From DATLFP01 sp035540955 (lineage in GTDB: Bacteria; Actinomycetota; Acidimicrobiia; Acidimicrobiales; CADCSY01), in the NCBI GenBank assembly GCA_035540955.1, contig DATLFP010000021.1:1-12858 (forward strand): DNA of 12,858 nt. The letters are read 5' to 3'. Made by a program: the position numbers and the translations under genes. This document shows, in pieces, positions 5,140 to 11,922 of this stretch; the stretch's first letter is position 1, and every line of letters begins with the position of its first letter. A model generated the notes under the pieces. It was not told the origin of the DNA and made no database searches. It was given only the letters and a program-made list of their open reading frames with translations.

Positions 5140-6906
5140 ATGCAGCTCGAGATCGATCCGGCACAGCTGGCGGACATCGAGAAGTTCGAGCGGGTGCTCG
5201 CCGGGTACCTCGCCGGGGAGGTCGACGAGGACGTCTTCCGGGTCTTCCGCCTCAACAACGGTGTCTACGGCCAGCGCCAGGGCGGCCACAACCAGATGCT
5301 GCGAGTGAAGATCCCCTACGGCAGCGTCACCCCCGAGCAGCTCGACATGATGGCGCAGGTCGCCGACACCTACTCGCGCGGCTGGGCCCACATCACCACC
5401 CGCCAGAACGTCCAGCTCCACTTCGTCCAGCTGGAGCAGGTGCCGGCCGCCCTGCGCGACCTCGCCAGCGTCGGGCTCACCACCCGCGAGGCGTGCGGTG
5501 ACACCGTGCGCAACGTCATGGGCTGCCACCTCGCCGGCGCCTGCCCCTACGAGGTGCTCGACATCTCGCCCTGGGCGGAGGCGACGTTCCGCCACCTGCT
5601 GCGCAGCCCCCTCGGCCAGCGCCTCCCCCGGAAGTTCAAGATCAACTTCTCGGGCTGCGCCACCGACTGCGGCCAGGCCATGTTCAACGACGTCGGCGTC
5701 GTGGCGGTGAGCCGTCCCCTGCCCGACGGCTCCGTCGAGCCCGGCTTCCGGGTCTTCGTCGCCGGCGGCCTCGGCGCCAACCCCCATCCCGCCCAGGCGC
5801 TCGAGGAGTTCACCTCCCGGGAGGACCTGCTCCCCACCGTCGAAGCGGTGCTGAGGGTCTTCGACCACTACGGCAACCGCGACAACAAGCTGCGGGCCCG
5901 GCTGAAGTGGGTCGTCGACAAGATGGGCATCGACGAGCTGCGGGAGCGGATCGTCAAGGAGCGTCGGTTCCTGCTGGCGTCGGCCACCTGGCCCGGCGGC
6001 ATCCCCGAGGCCGTGCGCGAGCACGGCGACGCCCCGGCCGGGGTGTCGACCACGGTGACGCCGACCGCCATCGGGCAGGGCGTGCCCGTCGAGATCCGCC
6101 GCCTCGACCCGTACGGCCGGTGGGAGGACGCCAACGTGGTGCGGGGCGCGGCGAAGGGGACCGTCTCCGCCCTCGCCTACGCCCGCCTGGGCGACGTGAC
6201 CAGCGCCCAGTGGCGGGCGCTCGCGTCGATCCAGCGGGAGCTGGGGGCCGAGGTGCGGGTGACCAACCGCCAGAACCTCGTCTTCCGCGACCTCATCGAG
6301 GAGCAGCTGCCCACGCTGTTCCAGCGGTTGAGCGACATCGGCATGGCGGAGCCGGGCGCCGAGCTGGCGCGCGACGTCGTCGCCTGCCCGGGCGCCGACA
6401 CCTGCAACCTCGCCGTCACCCAGTCCCGCGGGCTGGCCGACGCCATCGGCGTCGCCCTCGAGGAGGCCGGACTCGCCGACGTGGGCGGCGTGCGGGTGAA
6501 CATCTCCGGCTGCACGAACTCCTGCGGCCAGCACCACACGAGCGACATCGGGTTCTTCGGCGCCGAGCGCCGGGCCCACGGCAAGTCGGCGCCCGGCTAC
6601 CAGATGCTCCTCGGCGGCTACGTCGGCGACACGCAGATCGAGTTCGGTGAGAAGGCGACGCGGCTGCCGGCGAAGCGGGCGGCCGAGGCCACCGTCGCGG
6701 TGGTGCGCCGCTTCGCCGACGAGCGCGTCGCCGGCGAGCGGTTCAGCGACTGGCTGGGCCGGGCGGGCGGGGCGAGCGCCATCGGCGCCACGCTCAAGCA
6801 GCTCGACGAGTTCCCCACGCCCGAGGACGGGCCCGAGTTCTACGTCGACTACGACGAGACCGGCCCGTATGTCGCCGAGGTCGGCGACTCGGAGTGCGCG
6901 ACATGA
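5140..6906 (+). CDS. Siroheme sulfite/nitrite reductase with two cluster motifs
   Basis: Carries out a six-electron reduction of sulfite to sulfide (or nitrite to ammonia) using siroheme and [4Fe-4S], probably with ferredoxin. The 588-residue protein has the usual two homologous halves. The C-terminal half carries Cys416-X5-Cys422 and Cys458-X3-Cys462 (Ser-Gly-Cys-Thr-Asn-Ser-Cys-Gly-Gln). Unusually, the N-terminal half also carries Cys129-X5-Cys135 and Cys173-X3-Cys177, plus Cys119. The two halves also share Thr-Arg-Gln-Asn / Asn-Arg-Gln-Asn (87-90, 376-379). ATG 5140 is immediately preceded by an in-frame GTG at 5137, an equally likely leaderless start; there is no Shine-Dalgarno. It overlaps cysH as ATGA, so a sulfite reductase role is preferred over nitrite. 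No NADPH-flavin domain is present. Confidence 0.9.
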   Translation: MQLEIDPAQLADIEKFERVLAGYLAGEVDEDVFRVFRLNNGVYGQRQGGHNQMLRVKIPYGSVTPEQLDMMAQVADTYSRGWAHITTRQNVQLHFVQLEQVPAALRDLASVGLTTREACGDTVRNVMGCHLAGACPYEVLDISPWAEATFRHLLRSPLGQRLPRKFKINFSGCATDCGQAMFNDVGVVAVSRPLPDGSVEPGFRVFVAGGLGANPHPAQALEEFTSREDLLPTVEAVLRVFDHYGNRDNKLRARLKWVVDKMGIDELRERIVKERRFLLASATWPGGIPEAVREHGDAPAGVSTTVTPTAIGQGVPVEIRRLDPYGRWEDANVVRGAAKGTVSALAYARLGDVTSAQWRALASIQRELGAEVRVTNRQNLVFRDLIEEQLPTLFQRLSDIGMAEPGAELARDVVACPGADTCNLAVTQSRGLADAIGVALEEAGLADVGGVRVNISGCTNSCGQHHTSDIGFFGAERRAHGKSAPGYQMLLGGYVGDTQIEFGEKATRLPAKRAAEATVAVVRRFADERVAGERFSDWLGRAGGASAIGATLKQLDEFPTPEDGPEFYVDYDETGPYVAEVGDSECAT

Positions 6907-7628
6907 GCGCCGCGGAGGTGCTGGAAGGCGAACCGGCGTCGGCCGTCGCGGTCGTGCCGCGATCGGTCCGCCGCTTCACCGACGACGAGCTGGCCGCCCT
7001 CAACGAGCAGTTCGAGACCGAGCCGGCCTCCAAGGTCATCCGCTGGGCGGTGGAGACCTTCCACCCCTACCTCTGCATGACGGCGTCGATGACCGACGCC
7101 GTGCTCATCGACCTGGCGACGCGCGTCGAGCCCGGCATCGAGGTGGTCTTCATCGACACCGGCTACCACTTCCCCGAGACCCTCGAGACCGTCGAGCACG
7201 TGCGGCGGAAGTACGGCCTGAACCTGCGGATGATGAGCGTGCAGCATCACGACGAGGAGCTGTGGAAGGTCGACCCCGAGAACTGCTGCTCGGCGGTCAA
7301 GGTCGGTCAGCTCGACCGCGCCCTGCAGGGGAAGCTGGCCTGGATGAGCGGCCTCCGCCGCGCCGAGGCCGAGACCCGCAAGGGCACGCCCATCGTCGGT
7401 CGTGATCTCCGGGGGCTGGTGAAGGTCAACCCGATCGCCAACTGGACCGACGACGACGTCGCCGGCTACATCGCCGACCACGACGTGCCCGTGAACCCGC
7501 TCCTGCTCCGGGGCTACACGTCGATCGGCTGCGAGCCGTGCACCGACCTTCCCTCCGACCCCGGCGACCCCCGGTCGGGGCGCTGGAAGGGGCGCGACAA
7601 GACGGAGTGCGGCATCCACGAGTTTTGA
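6903..7628 (+). CDS. cysH: Adenosine 5'-phosphosulfate (APS) reductase, assimilatory
   Basis: Reduces APS to sulfite and AMP with thioredoxin as electron donor, feeding sulfite to the upstream reductase. The 241-residue protein has the PAPS/APS reductase fold signatures: Asp-Thr-Gly-Tyr-His-Phe-Pro-Glu-Thr (85-93) and the catalytic Glu-Cys-Gly-Ile-His (235-239, nucleophile Cys236). The Cys128-Cys129 pair with Cys210-X2-Cys213 is the [4Fe-4S] ligand set of APS-type enzymes; PAPS-specific CysH lacks it, so APS is the expected substrate. ATG 6903 overlaps the sulfite reductase stop (ATGA) and has its own GGAG at 6891-6894, 8 bases upstream. The stop codon lies in an 18-base inverted repeat. No sulfate adenylyltransferase is in the window. 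Confidence 0.95.
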   Translation: MSAAEVLEGEPASAVAVVPRSVRRFTDDELAALNEQFETEPASKVIRWAVETFHPYLCMTASMTDAVLIDLATRVEPGIEVVFIDTGYHFPETLETVEHVRRKYGLNLRMMSVQHHDEELWKVDPENCCSAVKVGQLDRALQGKLAWMSGLRRAEAETRKGTPIVGRDLRGLVKVNPIANWTDDDVAGYIADHDVPVNPLLLRGYTSIGCEPCTDLPSDPGDPRSGRWKGRDKTECGIHEF

Positions 7629-7642
7629 GCGGTTCTGCTCAA
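7625..7642 (+). terminator. Inverted repeat at the cysH stop codon
   Basis: TTGAGC and GCTCAA arms flank a 6-base GGTTCT loop. The left arm contains the cysH TGA. It may be a weak transcription terminator for the sulfite reductase-cysH unit, but the 6-bp stem is short and not GC-rich; an operator for the next gene is the alternative. Confidence 0.35.
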
Positions 7643-7664
7643 GTGACCACCCGGCATCCGCCGA

Positions 7665-7674
7665 TGACTAGTCA
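7665..7674. promoter_or_regulatory. Perfect 10-bp palindrome abutting the receiver gene start
   Basis: TGACTAGTCA is a perfect palindrome ending one base before the GTG start of the receiver-domain gene. No Shine-Dalgarno lies between it and the start, so it may be a regulator site or part of a leaderless promoter. Ten base pairs can occur by chance. Confidence 0.3.
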
Positions 7675-8061
7675 GTGGCTCGTCATCGAGTGGCGATCGT
7701 CGAGGACGACGAGGAGATCCGGTCGCTGCTCGAGCTGATGCTCGAGCACGACGACCGCTTCGAGCACGTCGGCTCGGCCGCCGACGGCCACGCCGGCGTC
7801 GCCCTCGTCGGTGAGCTCCAGCCCGACGTGGCGGTGCTCGACCTGGAGCTGCCCGGTCTCGGCGGCCTGGACGCGATCGGCCTGATCGGGACCCGGGCCC
7901 CGCGGACCAAGATCGTCGTGTTCTCCGGCTTCGCCGACCCCCTGACCCTCATCGACGTCCTCCGGCTCGGCGCCGACGCCTACCTGGACAAGGCGAGCGC
8001 CTGGTCCGAGCTGCTCCCGACGATGGCGGCGCTGTGCAGCCGCGCCGTCGACATCCACTGA
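7675..8061 (+). CDS. Stand-alone response regulator receiver domain
   Basis: A 128-residue CheY-like protein made only of a receiver domain; no DNA-binding or enzymatic output domain follows. The acidic pocket is intact (Glu10-Asp11-Asp12), the phosphoacceptor is Asp56 in Val-Leu-Asp-Leu-Glu-Leu-Pro, the Thr/Ser switch residue is Ser84 in Val-Val-Phe-Ser-Gly-Phe, and the conserved Lys is Lys106 in Ala-Tyr-Leu-Asp-Lys-Ala. It should therefore be phosphorylated by a histidine kinase, which is not encoded nearby. GTG 7675 gives the usual five residues before the first strand; GTG 7690 would cut into it. There is no Shine-Dalgarno. It is separated from the downstream PaaX-like gene by a large hairpin, so the two are probably independent transcripts. 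Confidence 0.88.
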   Translation: MARHRVAIVEDDEEIRSLLELMLEHDDRFEHVGSAADGHAGVALVGELQPDVAVLDLELPGLGGLDAIGLIGTRAPRTKIVVFSGFADPLTLIDVLRLGADAYLDKASAWSELLPTMAALCSRAVDIH

Positions 8062-8071
8062 CCCCCGAAGA

Positions 8072-8116
8072 TCTCGGGCTGGTGGAAGCCCCACAAGGGC
8101 CTTCATCAGCCCGAGA
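8072..8116 (+). terminator. Long hairpin after the receiver gene
   Basis: A perfect 10-bp outer stem (TCTCGGGCTG at 8072-8081 with 8107-8116) continues inward, with small bulges, through GAAG/CTTC and CCC/GGG to a CACAA loop. It begins 11 bases after the receiver stop. No T-tract follows. It is most likely the terminator of the receiver transcript, though its position before the PaaX gene also allows a 5' leader role. Confidence 0.6.
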
Positions 8117-8155
8117 ACCTCCAGAGATCGGGTGGTCGTGTGCGAGACTTCGGTC

Positions 8156-9040
8156 GTGGCGAGAACGACCGTGCCGATCCCGACCAGGTTGCTGGTGCTC
8201 GGCCTCGCCCACGAGGACGGCTCGATCCGCGCCGACGAGGTCTACGAGGTCGGCGAGTCGTGCGGTCAGAGCGCGGAGCAGCTGCGGTCGTGCCTCCGGC
8301 GGCTCGTGGCCGAGGAGCTGTTCACCCGGCAGGGCGCGGGGCGGACCGCCGTCTACGTCCCGACCGAGGCCGGTCAGGTCACCCTCGAGCGGGGCATGCA
8401 GCGGGTGCGCCTCTCCTACGCCCAGGATCGGGCCGGGCGGGGTTGGGACCGGCGCTGGCACCTCGCCGGCTTCGCCGTTCCCGAGTCCCGCCGGGCGGCG
8501 CGCGACGGCTTCCGGGACGTGCTGCTCGGCATGGGCGGGGCCCCCGTCCAGGGCGGGCTCTACGTGTCGCCGCACGCGTGGGACGACGACGTGCGCCGCG
8601 AGGCCAAGCGGCTCGGGATGGTCGAGCACCTGACGCTGGCGAGCACCGCCGAGCTCGAAGTCGGCGGCGTCCGCGATCCTCGCGAGCTCGCCGCCGCGCT
8701 GTGGCCCCTCGACGACGTCGCCCGCCGGTACGCCCGGTTCGTCGAAGCCCATCTCGAGGTCCCGGAGCGGCTCGAGCAGCACAAGCGCAAGCACGGGCGG
8801 CTGGCCGACGCCGACTTCCTGCCGCTGGCCCTCACCATGGCGGTCGCCTACACCGAGTGCTCGGCGCGCGACCCCTACCTCCCGCCCGAGCTCCTGCCCC
8901 GCCCGTGGCCCGGGCGCCAGGCCCGCGACATCGTCGTCCGCAGCCGGCGGCTCGCCCTCCAGCTGCGGGCCACGGCGGGCCGGCCGTCGCTCTTCGGGAT
9001 GTTCGACGACATGCTGGAGTCGCTGGCCGGTCCGGCCTAG
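8156..9040 (+). CDS. PaaX-family transcriptional repressor
   Basis: A cytoplasmic DNA-binding regulator related to PaaX, the phenylacetyl-CoA-responsive repressor of phenylacetate catabolism. From GTG 8156 it has 294 residues: an N-terminal winged helix (about 10-75), a central Cas2-like ferredoxin-fold PaaX domain (about 95-165, with Trp-His-Leu-Ala-Gly-Phe-Ala-Val-Pro-Glu and Gly-Leu-Tyr-Val-Ser-Pro-His), and the diagnostic C-terminal Asp-Pro-Tyr-Leu-Pro-Pro-Glu-Leu-Leu-Pro...Trp-Pro-Gly-Arg (239-254). Length is typical. In-frame GTGs at 8132, 8138 and 8171 are alternatives; 8156 was chosen because a GAGACT box sits 6 bases before it. No paa genes adjoin, so the effector is unknown. The TAG stop shares CTAG with the convergent tetR stop. 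Confidence 0.85.
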   Translation: MARTTVPIPTRLLVLGLAHEDGSIRADEVYEVGESCGQSAEQLRSCLRRLVAEELFTRQGAGRTAVYVPTEAGQVTLERGMQRVRLSYAQDRAGRGWDRRWHLAGFAVPESRRAARDGFRDVLLGMGGAPVQGGLYVSPHAWDDDVRREAKRLGMVEHLTLASTAELEVGGVRDPRELAAALWPLDDVARRYARFVEAHLEVPERLEQHKRKHGRLADADFLPLALTMAVAYTECSARDPYLPPELLPRPWPGRQARDIVVRSRRLALQLRATAGRPSLFGMFDDMLESLAGPA

Positions 9041-9699
9041 CGGCGATCGCTCGGACCGTCGGCCGGCCGCCCACCGCCGGCGACCCCGTTCGCTTGCGTG
9101 GCCAGCATGTGGTCGACGAGCACCTCGACGTCGGGCCACGGGAAATCGGGCTGGGTGATGAGGAGCGACACCACGCCGTGCACCGCGGCCCACAGCCCGG
9201 TGGCGACGAGGAACGCGTCGACGTCGCCGGGGAACGCGCCGGCGTCGATGGCTCGCTGCACGGCGTCGACGTGGTGGGCGAAGGCGGCGTTCTCGAGCAC
9301 GGCGTCGGAGGTCCAGGTCGCGGGCTGCGCCGACGGTCGGGTCATGAACAGGATCCGGTACGGCTCGGGGTGGTCGAGCCCGAAGCGGACGTAGGCGCGG
9401 CCGCGCAGGCGCAGCTCGTCGATCGGATCGGTCGCCGCGGTCGCGGCCGACTCGATCGCCTCGTCGAGGGCGAGGAAGTGGCGGGCGCTGACGGCGAAGA
9501 ACAGCTCGGACTTGTCGGCGAAGTGCAGGTAGATCGACGGCGGGCTCACGCCCACGACGTCTGCGATGGCGCGGATCGAGACGGCGTCCTGGTCACCGGT
9601 GCGGACGAGGAGTCGTTCGGTGGCCTGGAGGATCTCCTCCCGCAGCCGGTCTCCTTCGCCCTTGCGGGCTCTCGGTCGGCGGGCGGGCGACCCGGTCAT
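9037..9699 (-). CDS. TetR/AcrR family transcriptional repressor with WHG-type C-terminal domain
   Basis: A 220-residue regulator. The N-terminal TetR helix-turn-helix is clear (about 41-66, Ser-Ile-Arg-Ala-Ile-Ala-Asp-Val-Val-Gly-Val-Ser...Ser-Ile-Tyr-Leu-His-Phe-Ala-Asp-Lys-Ser-Glu-Leu). The ligand domain contains Asp-His-Pro-Glu-Pro-Tyr-Arg-Ile-Leu-Phe (109-118) and Leu-Trp-Ala-Ala-Val-His-Gly (169-175), as in the WHG subgroup; the ligand is unknown. ATG 9699 is preceded by GAGGTGA, a strong Shine-Dalgarno, 10 bases upstream; a longer frame to 9906 runs through the phosphatase gene and is rejected. It is the last gene of the moxR operon, 10 bases after the phosphatase. The stop codon overlaps the PaaX stop tail to tail. 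It probably controls its own operon through palindromes at 9710-9723 and 12820-12839. Confidence 0.9.
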   Translation of the reverse strand: MTGSPARRPRARKGEGDRLREEILQATERLLVRTGDQDAVSIRAIADVVGVSPPSIYLHFADKSELFFAVSARHFLALDEAIESAATAATDPIDELRLRGRAYVRFGLDHPEPYRILFMTRPSAQPATWTSDAVLENAAFAHHVDAVQRAIDAGAFPGDVDAFLVATGLWAAVHGVVSLLITQPDFPWPDVEVLVDHMLATQANGVAGGGRPADGPSDRR

Positions 9700-9709
9700 G
9701 TCGAGAAGT

Positions 9710-9723
9710 TCACCTCGAGGTGA
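9710..9723. promoter_or_regulatory. 14-bp perfect palindrome overlapping phosphatase stop and tetR Shine-Dalgarno
   Basis: TCACCTCGAGGTGA is a perfect palindrome. On the minus strand its right half is GAGGTGA, a 7-base match to the anti-Shine-Dalgarno 10 bases before the tetR ATG, and its last three bases are the phosphatase TGA stop. It fits T[G/C]ACC-N4-GGT[G/C]A, like the palindrome upstream of moxR. It may be a TetR operator, or an RNA hairpin (5-bp stem, UCGA loop) hiding the ribosome site. Confidence 0.45.
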
Positions 9724-10363
9724 CCGGCAGGTGGGCGGTGTGGGCGGCGTCGTTGTACCGGACGAGGACCCAGCGGGGCGGGCCGGGGCGGAACGGGTTC
9801 GGCTCGAAGCGGAACTCGGTGATCGACGTGTTGGCCAGGTGACCGACGAGGTTGTGGGCGGCGTCGAGCCCCAGGTACATCGCGGCGGCGTGTTCCACGA
9901 TGCCACCGTGCACGACGGCGACGATCCTGCGGTCGGCGTGCTCCTCGGTGTACCGGCCCAGCGCCCGCGCCACCCGCTCGCCGAAGCCGTACCAGCTCTC
10001 GCCGCCGGGAGCGGCGGCCCGCTTCGGATCCCAGCCGTCTTCTCGACCGAACCGCTCGCCGAACTCGGCCCAGGTCAGGCCTTCGCCTTCACCGGCGTGG
10101 ATCTCGCACAGGTCGCAGTCCTGCACGGGCGCGTCCCCGCCGATCGCGGACGCGATGATCGACGCCGTCTCGATCGCCCGCGGGAGGATCGACGTGAGGA
10201 TCACGTCGGCCTGGATCTCGCCGGTGCGGGCCAGGCGATCTCGCAGCGCCTCCGCCTGCCGGCGACCGAGGTCGGACAGCCCCCGGCAGGTGTCGTGGCC
10301 GGAGACGAATCCCTCGACCTGCGCCACCGACTCGCCGTGGCGGATCAGGATCAGCTGGGTCAC
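9710..10363 (-). CDS. Histidine phosphatase family protein (phosphoglycerate mutase-like)
   Basis: A 217-residue branch of the histidine phosphatase superfamily. The N-terminal Leu-Ile-Arg-His-Gly-Glu (6-11) supplies the phospho-accepting His9 and phosphate-binding Arg8. Arg62 in Ser-Ile-Leu-Pro-Arg-Ala, the acid Glu87 region and the second catalytic His152 in Val-Val-His-Gly-Gly complete the active site, so the enzyme should be active. The substrate (sugar phosphate, nucleotide, cofactor precursor or phosphoprotein) cannot be read from the sequence. GTG 10363 overlaps the VWA stop as GTGA, implying translational coupling; a longer frame to 10627 lies inside the VWA gene and is rejected. It sits third in the moxR operon. 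Confidence 0.9.
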   Translation of the reverse strand: MTQLILIRHGESVAQVEGFVSGHDTCRGLSDLGRRQAEALRDRLARTGEIQADVILTSILPRAIETASIIASAIGGDAPVQDCDLCEIHAGEGEGLTWAEFGERFGREDGWDPKRAAAPGGESWYGFGERVARALGRYTEEHADRRIVAVVHGGIVEHAAAMYLGLDAAHNLVGHLANTSITEFRFEPNPFRPGPPRWVLVRYNDAAHTAHLPVTSR

Positions 10364-11796
10364 GCCAGGATCTCGACGAACCGCTCCAGCTGCCGGAGGT
10401 TGCGGCACTCGTAGACGCCGTCGGTGTGGGTGGCGTACTCGCCGATGATCGAGTCGCCGGTGTCCCAGTAGGCGCGCGGTTCGGGGTTGAGCCAGTAGAC
10501 GTGCCGGGCCTTGTGCTGCATCTCCTTGACCACCCAGCTCTGCGAGGCGTGGTAGTTGTTGCGGGCGTCGCCGAGGAGCAGCACCGTGGTGCGGGGGCCG
10601 ACCTCCTTGCCCCACCGCTCCCACCACGCCTCGAACGCATGGCCGTAGTCGGAGTGGCCGTCGACCCAGACGACGTCGGCCTCGGTGTTCACCCGGTGCA
10701 CGGCGTCGTTGATGTCCTCGACGCCCTCGAAGAACGACGTGACCTCGTCGACCCCGTCGATGAAGACGAACGAGCGCACCTTCGAGAACTGGTTGGAGAT
10801 GGCATAGACGAGCTGCAGCGTGAAGCGGGCGAAGGCCGCGACCGATCCGGAGATGTCGGCCACCACGAAGATCTCGGGCTTGGCCGGCCGCGGGTACTTG
10901 AACTTGGGCTCGGCCGGCACGCCGCCGTAGGACAGCGAGTGACGCATCGTGTTGCGGAAGTCGAGCGGGCCCTTGCGCCCGTGCCGCCGCTTGCGGGCCA
11001 GACGCACGGCGAGCTTGCGGGTGAGGGGCTGCAGCGCCTTGCGCAGGGCGTGCATCTCCTCGCGGGTGGCGTGCATGAAGTCGACGTCTTCGGGCAGCGG
11101 CTTGCGCAGCGTGCGGGCCATCGCCTCCACGCCGCGGTCGGCCACGAGGCGGCGACGGATCTCCGCCTCGACCTCCTTCTTGAGCTTGTCGATCTGGATC
11201 TCGATCTCGTCGCGCTCGAGCCGCTCCTCGAGCGGCGTGAGCTCGCCGCCGGCCTGCTGGCGGGCCTCCTCCATCAGCCGGTCCATGAGCCCGTCGAGGT
11301 CGAGGTTCCGCAGCGTCCGGTAGAGGTAGTAGGTGCCGCCGACGGGCCGGCCCGGCTCCATGCCCGCGAACCGCAGCACCGCCTGTCGGGCGACGGCTCG
11401 CATCATGGCGTCGTCGGCGTTCATCAGGGCCCGGAACAGCATCTCGGCCAGCTCCTCGGGCGTGAGCGCCTCCATGCCGCCGGCGCCGCCCTGCTGCTGG
11501 TCCTGCTGACCCGTCATCTGCTCGAGCGCCTCGAGCAGCGCCTGGGTGTCGTCGTCGACGTCGCCGAGGTGGTACTCGCGGCCCCGCAGCGAGAAGTACA
11601 CCTCGAAGACGGTCTCGAAGGACTTCCAGTGGGCGGCGTTCTTCACGAGCGTCGCCGCCAGCGCGAACTTGAACGCCTCGCGATCCTCGATCGGGATGTG
11701 CTTGACCGCCTCCATGGCGTCGAGGTTCTCGGTCAGCGAGACCGGGAGGCCGGCCCGGCGCAGCTCCTGGATGAACCCAGCCAGCAGATCCAGCAT
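10360..11796 (-). CDS. VWA domain-containing CoxE-like protein, MoxR partner
   Basis: A 478-residue cytoplasmic protein of the type that works with MoxR AAA+ ATPases to insert metals or remodel enzyme complexes (as CoxD/CoxE for CO dehydrogenase, or RavA/ViaA). The N-terminal half is helical. There is a Gln/Gly-rich linker at about 96-107 and a highly charged helical stretch at about 185-220. The C-terminal von Willebrand A domain (about 305-478) has the MIDAS motif Asp-Ile-Ser-Gly-Ser (314-318) and further candidate MIDAS residues in His-Ser-Asp-Tyr-Gly-His (381-386) and Gly-Asp-Ala-Arg (409-412). No signal peptide or membrane helix is seen. ATG 11796 has GGAGA (11806-11810) 9 bases upstream. 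No carbon-monoxide dehydrogenase genes are in the window, so the client is unknown. Confidence 0.9.
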   Translation of the reverse strand: MLDLLAGFIQELRRAGLPVSLTENLDAMEAVKHIPIEDREAFKFALAATLVKNAAHWKSFETVFEVYFSLRGREYHLGDVDDDTQALLEALEQMTGQQDQQQGGAGGMEALTPEELAEMLFRALMNADDAMMRAVARQAVLRFAGMEPGRPVGGTYYLYRTLRNLDLDGLMDRLMEEARQQAGGELTPLEERLERDEIEIQIDKLKKEVEAEIRRRLVADRGVEAMARTLRKPLPEDVDFMHATREEMHALRKALQPLTRKLAVRLARKRRHGRKGPLDFRNTMRHSLSYGGVPAEPKFKYPRPAKPEIFVVADISGSVAAFARFTLQLVYAISNQFSKVRSFVFIDGVDEVTSFFEGVEDINDAVHRVNTEADVVWVDGHSDYGHAFEAWWERWGKEVGPRTTVLLLGDARNNYHASQSWVVKEMQHKARHVYWLNPEPRAYWDTGDSIIGEYATHTDGVYECRNLRQLERFVEILA

Positions 11797-11922
11797 TTTA
11801 CATCGTCTCCGCTCTGCGCAACGCGGCTCGCTGCGCTCGCGTGCGGCTTGCCGCTCCGACTGCCGGACTCTCGTCCGGCCCTGCGCATGCGCGTCGGCCA
11901 GCCATGATCACGGCGAGCGGCA
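11797..11922 (-). repeat. Hairpin-rich spacer between moxR and the VWA gene, spanned by a 41-codon frame
   Basis: Within 126 bases lie a GCCGGAC/GTCCGGC stem with a TCTC loop (11862-11879), GCGGC-TT-GCCGC (11843-11854), the 10-bp palindrome GCGCATGCGC (11883-11892) and repeated GCTCGC units (11825-11840). It resembles REP-like extragenic sequence, which in operons often tunes mRNA stability. A minus-strand frame starts at ATG 11923 (overlapping the moxR stop as TGATG) and stops at TAA 11798, one base before the VWA ATG. The peptide is Arg/Ala-rich with no recognised family, so I do not call it as a gene. Confidence 0.5.

Noticed and set aside
3573..5258. A 561-codon minus-strand open frame
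   Set aside because: Antisense to DAHP synthase, which has all its catalytic residues. The antisense product is Ala/Gly/Arg/Leu-rich with no motif.
5122..6579. A 485-codon minus-strand open frame
   Set aside because: Antisense shadow of the sulfite reductase, with biased composition and no recognisable domain.
9700..9906. A 69-codon N-terminal extension of the TetR protein
   Set aside because: It lies in the phosphatase gene and is Ser/Thr/Pro-rich. ATG 9699 has a strong ribosome site and gives a normal TetR N-terminus.
10426..11907. A 493-codon plus-strand open frame
   Set aside because: Antisense shadow of the VWA gene; Val/Leu/Gly/Arg-rich with no motif.
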